From positions 98,556-162,555 of the forward strand of contig JAHCLO010000013.1 of the NCBI GenBank assembly GCA_026125285.1: DNA of 64,000 nt. Direction: 5' to 3'. Numbering within the stretch: the first letter of the stretch is position 1; every line of letters starts with the position of its first letter. A model generated the notes under the pieces. It worked only from the letters and a program-made list of their open reading frames with translations, was not told where the DNA came from and made no database searches. The DNA is from Verrucomicrobiia bacterium (GTDB taxonomy: Bacteria; Verrucomicrobiota; Verrucomicrobiia; Limisphaerales; JADLHS01). Positions 60,905-64,000 of the stretch are shown in pieces. The translations under genes and the position numbers were made by a program.

Positions 60905-62332
60905 ATGATCAAATTCGGCACCTCCGGCTGGCGCGGCATCATTGCCCGCGATTTCACCTTCGACAATGTGCGCGTGGCGGCACAAGGCATCGCGGATTAT
61001 CTCAAGTCCGAACTCCAGAATCCCCAATCCGAAATCGCCGGGCGCAAGCCGGTCGTGATCATCGGCTACGACACGCGTTTTCTCGGACGCGAATTCTCCC
61101 TGGCGGCGGCAGAAGTCCTGGCCAGCAACGGTCTCGCTCCACTCCTCTGCCACCGCGACACGCCCACGCCCGTCATCGCGCACAACATCCGCGCGCGCAA
61201 GGCAATTGGCGGCATCAACATGACGGCCAGTCATAACCCCGCCGAGTATCAGGGCTTGAAGTTCTCGACCAGCAATGGCGCGCCGGCGCACCCCGGAGTC
61301 ACCCAACAGATCGAAGCCAACTGCGCGCGATTGCTGGCGGAAGGCTGGTCATTCAAAGGTGCGGTCATCGGGACATTCAAGTGCAAGACGTTTGACCCGC
61401 AGCCGCTTTACTTCCAACAAATCCACCGCCTGGTGGATTTCGCCACCATCAAGAAAGCGAAGCTCAAGCTTGCGGTCACGGTGCGTTATGGCACGGGCCG
61501 CGGCTACCTCGACACACTGCTTGAGAAAGCCGGCGCGAAGGTCACCGTGTTCGACAACGAGGTGAATCCGTTGTTCGGTGGCCACCATCCCGAAGCGGAC
61601 GCGCACGGCATGGCGGACGTCATCAAACTCGTTCGCCGCGGCAAAGCCCAACTCGGCCTCGGGGTGGACGGCGACGCCGACCGTTTCGGCATCGTGGACA
61701 AGGACGGAACGTGGCTGACGCCAAACCAAATCCTCGCGCTCACGCTGTACCACTTGAAAAAGAACCGCGGTTGGACCGGCGCCGTCGTGCGCACCGTGCC
61801 GACGAGTCATCAGGTGGACGCCGTCGCGGAATTGCTCGGTGTGAAGCTGCATGAGACCCCCGTCGGGTTCAAATACATCGGCGCATTGATGGAAAGTGAG
61901 CCAGTCATCGTGGGTGGCGAAGAATCCGGCGGCTTGAGCGTGAAAGGCCACGTGCCGGAAAAAGACGGCATTCTTGCGTGTCTGCTCATGGCGGAGCTCG
62001 TGGCAACCGAGCGAAAATCTCTGGGCCAGATTCTCCGGGCATTGGCAAGGCAAACGGGTGAGTTCCACACCGAACGCATCAACATTCCCATTCAGCCGGA
62101 AAGCAAAGATGCCATGCTGGCCAAACTCGGCACGGGCTTGAAGAAGATTGGGTCGTTCCCGGTGGACAAATTCATCACCACGGATGGCTTCAAATTTCTC
62201 CTGCCGAATCACGAGTGGGTCGCATTCCGTGCCAGCGGCACCGAACCGCTGTTCCGCTGCTACATCGAGGCGAAGTCCGGGGTGAATCTCGCGAAATTGC
62301 AGAAAGCCTGTCGTGACTTGCTGAAGCCCTGA
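60905..62332 (+). CDS. Phosphoglucomutase/phosphomannomutase family protein (copy 2)
   Basis: 475 aa from the ATG at 60905. KFGTSGWRGIIARDFTFDN, phosphoserine loop GGINMTASHNPAEYQGLKFS, metal loop GVDGDADRFGI, GGEESGGLSVKGH and FRASGTEPLFRCY. Related to the copy at 46932-48350 (same opening and loops) but diverged. Residues around 40 read LQNPQSEIAGRKP, a short insertion from a heptamer tract (61019-61036). Confidence 0.92.
   Translation: MIKFGTSGWRGIIARDFTFDNVRVAAQGIADYLKSELQNPQSEIAGRKPVVIIGYDTRFLGREFSLAAAEVLASNGLAPLLCHRDTPTPVIAHNIRARKAIGGINMTASHNPAEYQGLKFSTSNGAPAHPGVTQQIEANCARLLAEGWSFKGAVIGTFKCKTFDPQPLYFQQIHRLVDFATIKKAKLKLAVTVRYGTGRGYLDTLLEKAGAKVTVFDNEVNPLFGGHHPEADAHGMADVIKLVRRGKAQLGLGVDGDADRFGIVDKDGTWLTPNQILALTLYHLKKNRGWTGAVVRTVPTSHQVDAVAELLGVKLHETPVGFKYIGALMESEPVIVGGEESGGLSVKGHVPEKDGILACLLMAELVATERKSLGQILRALARQTGEFHTERINIPIQPESKDAMLAKLGTGLKKIGSFPVDKFITTDGFKFLLPNHEWVAFRASGTEPLFRCYIEAKSGVNLAKLQKACRDLLKP
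61019..61036. repeat. Short heptamer tract inside phosphohexomutase copy 2
   Basis: AATCCCC-AATCCGA-AATC: the same AATCCGA unit as in the YmdB-type gene, here about 2.5 copies, encoding NPQSEI in frame. Confidence 0.55.
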
Positions 62333-62394
62333 CTCTGCTTGCTGCACCAAGTCGCGTCGGCCTGTCCCTGTCCGCAGTTTTGTCTATCAGTGGT

Positions 62395-62871
62395 TCAGTT
62401 GGTGGCAGCCTGTTCAACCAAGGTTGGAGAGGGCCGTTGCCACTCCTGTCGAGGCAACGCGGTTAGCTCATGGGCCAAGTTCCAAGCGTTCGTCCAGCGG
62501 CCATCGTTGATGAGATTGCCATCGAAATCATGCGTGAACGTTTGGGGTGTCTTGGCCACCAGAACATTCCCCGCCACCGTCGTTTCGCCGGGCGCGGCCA
62601 CGGAAAGATTGGTCCACACCGGCGCGTTGCTGTTGTTCACGCTCCATTCCTTCCGGAAATACTCGCCCTTGCGATACGTGCCCTGCCCGTTCACCGTCAC
62701 CGTGTTCGTGGCCAGCGCCAGCCCCAGCACCTCCACATAACCCGGCACCCCGCGACCGGTGATCTGGTTCAACGTGTTGTTCGTGTAATTGGCCGGTCGC
62801 AGATTCGCGCCATTCTCATCGCCGCCTACTTTCGTGTTCTTGCGGTTGCCGATGTCATTTCTTACGTTCAT
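62395..62871 (-). pseudogene. RHS-repeat protein fragment
   Basis: 158 codons. RHS-type content: NYTNNTLNQITGRGVPGYV, then TFTHDFDGNLINDGRWTNAW (the D-x-D-G-N-L-x-x-D-G-R-x-x-x-x-W repeat). After this the frame gives NLAHELTAL and then unrelated sequence, so the RHS core is cut short. Intact RHS proteins are over 1000 aa. Toxin-domain end is missing. Confidence 0.75.
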
Positions 62872-63357
62872 CTAAACCGTCCAATAGTCCGTCCTGCTTG
62901 AGTCTTTCTATGTCCAGAGGTACTGGATCGTAAAGGTAATATTGTCGGAGAGCACGCCATTCAGCCTCAATAGCAGCAAGTCTTCGCTTATGGAATTCTT
63001 CGATCATACGCCAATCGCGAAGTTCCTCATAGTAGCTGTAATGGCCTCCTCGCTGTCTGATGACTTCAATCTGAGCCCAAGGCTCGAGATACGAACCAAA
63101 GTGAGCCCTAAGAGGAAATAGAATGACATTTCCACCAAATAATCTCGCCGGAACTTGTCACAGTTCAATGGCACGCAGAGTGGTGCATATGCTTCATGCA
63201 CCGCCCATATGCCCTGCACCATCTCACCATGGAACATAGCGTGCAAGGACTCGTGTTCCCATTCCGTATATGAGCGTGCGCACGATAATTGAGGGAGAGC
63301 TTCAAGCAGTAAATGATGGAATGGGAGGAGATTTGCTGGTGAAAGGTGGTCGGGGTT
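62855..63357 (-). pseudogene. Frameshifted ORF of lower GC upstream of the RHS fragment
   Basis: Two frames on the minus strand join to one protein-like sequence: from about 63357, VNPDHLSPANLLPFHHLLLE, EHESLHAMFHGEMVQGIWAV and PLNCDKFRRDYL; then, after a shift near 63145, GGNVILFPLRAHFGSYLEPW AQ, GGHYSYYEELRDWRMIEEFH and LYDPVPLDIERLKQDGLLDG with stop at 62855. Base composition is visibly lower in GC than neighbours. No family recognised; an RHS-linked immunity or toxin relic is possible. Confidence 0.45.
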
Positions 63358-63393
63358 GACTTTGCGGCTGTGCTTTCTTTTGCTGGGCGGCCT

Positions 63394-63897
63394 ATGAAGC
63401 GAAAGGAATGCTACATTGCCCGTCTGGATGAGGTGAGCATCACTCGCGAGGGCGATTGCGCTGTCATCCAATACAAGGAGGCTGGGGTGTCGACGACTCA
63501 CCTGAAGATTGGCCCTGAGATCGAGGGGATGACCGATGCAGCGATTCTGGAACTCTTCAACGATACGCTGCGAGCTCAGGCGCAACGGGCTGCCCAATAC
63601 AAGCACGTGGCGGTGGAGGTGCCACTGGGATCGCCGCAGATTCAATACTTCGCCGGCGGTTCCCAATGGTGTCCCCGCGGCGGGGTGTTGCGCTGCCTGG
63701 TGAACGATGACCAAAACGGTCAGTTGGTCGTGGGGATTGACGATCAGGAGTTGAGCCTGGAGGAGTTTGGCCGGATGCTGACGACCTACGCGGGATGGGG
63801 CATGCGGATTGAGTTTGTGCCGGAGGATCAGTTGCACCGGCGACCGGCGCTGGAGGTGCGCGAACCCGATCCGGAAAACGAGTCGGGGGAAGATTGA
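63394..63897 (+). CDS. Hypothetical protein
   Basis: 167 aa from the ATG at 63394. Reads MKRKECYIARLDEVSITREG, VIQYKEAGVSTTHLKIGPEI, VEVPLGSPQIQYFAGGSQWC PRGGVLRC and SLEEFGRMLTTYAGWGMRIE. Acidic C-terminus. Composition and codon use look genuine; no family recognised. A competing minus-strand frame covers the same bases but is less protein-like. After its stop, 63898-64000 holds nothing recognisable. Confidence 0.6.
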   Translation: MKRKECYIARLDEVSITREGDCAVIQYKEAGVSTTHLKIGPEIEGMTDAAILELFNDTLRAQAQRAAQYKHVAVEVPLGSPQIQYFAGGSQWCPRGGVLRCLVNDDQNGQLVVGIDDQELSLEEFGRMLTTYAGWGMRIEFVPEDQLHRRPALEVREPDPENESGED

Positions 63898-64000
63898 TCA
63901 GGGTTTCAACGGTATTTCTTGCGCCTAGGGGGAAGGTTTTTTAAGGCATGGGAGGGCTCTGAAACATGGTCTGGCCAATTTGCCGGGGAGGTTTTTGGCC

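Noticed and set aside
63004..63837. 277-codon minus-strand frame taken as one gene
   Set aside because: Only its middle looks protein-like and continues in another frame; the first part is antisense to the 63394-63897 gene.

Overview
The window is a GC-rich chromosomal segment that most resembles a Verrucomicrobiota genome, probably of the Pedosphaera/Limisphaera group. This placement is inference from gene content: a type II pseudopilin of the [19 protein letters not shown] class, GloVer-repeat and LamG/Ig surface proteins, a choice-of-anchor beta-helix protein, a DUF1080 protein next to a Tat-exported Gfo/Idh/MocA oxidoreductase, a GH78 rhamnosidase, and a UvrA that looks like the second half of a double-length protein, as also found in the related Chlamydiae.

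Layout. 0-6 kb: 3' half of a tandem uvrA, a Uma2-type protein, enolase, and two hypothetical genes including a KTSC protein. 7-10.6 kb: an MmeI-like single-chain restriction-modification enzyme with a double-HTH protein. 11-21.4 kb: a minus-strand block of exported and sugar-related genes (beta-helix protein, GloVer protein, alpha-L-rhamnosidase, PQQ-propeller protein, exported O-methyltransferase). 21.5-36 kb: a mosaic accessory/defence island with broken MFS and ParA genes, a type II R-M system with a frameshifted nuclease, DoxX, ChrA, Vsr, HicBA, a tight DruA-NurA-HerA operon, an HNH nuclease, a zeta-toxin module and VapBC. 36.3-40.8 kb: an arsenic operon (arsR, arsC, acr3) continuing by stop/start overlaps or close spacing into DUF1573, rhodanese and MauE/DoxX-like genes. 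41-46.8 kb: pseudopilin and a giant LamG/Ig protein, closed by a strong bidirectional terminator. 46.9-52.6 kb: a housekeeping minus-strand run tilS-ftsH-rpe-phosphohexomutase. 52.7-62.3 kb: exported glutathione peroxidase, two YkgJ-type cysteine-cluster proteins, two signal-peptide-bearing Hcp-fold proteins, YmdB-type phosphoesterase, DUF1080, Gfo/Idh/MocA, a lone nuoA and a second phosphohexomutase. 62.4-64 kb: an RHS remnant, a broken ORF of lower GC, and a hypothetical gene.

Three things stand out. (1) Palindromic repeat elements of about 65-90 bp sit in frame inside protein-coding genes (four in uvrA, one in the MmeI-like gene, one in vsr), and related 7-bp tandem repeats are also read in frame in uvrA, the YmdB-type gene and a phosphohexomutase. 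(2) The DruA-NurA-HerA operon is a plausible uncharacterised anti-phage system. (3) Three separate toxin-antitoxin or R-M cassettes are each bracketed by direct repeats made from a terminus of a neighbouring gene, which suggests a shared way of insertion or exchange.

No tRNA, rRNA, CRISPR array or intact insertion sequence was recognised by eye. Start codons were chosen by signal peptide, overlap and family N-terminus, and several are uncertain.
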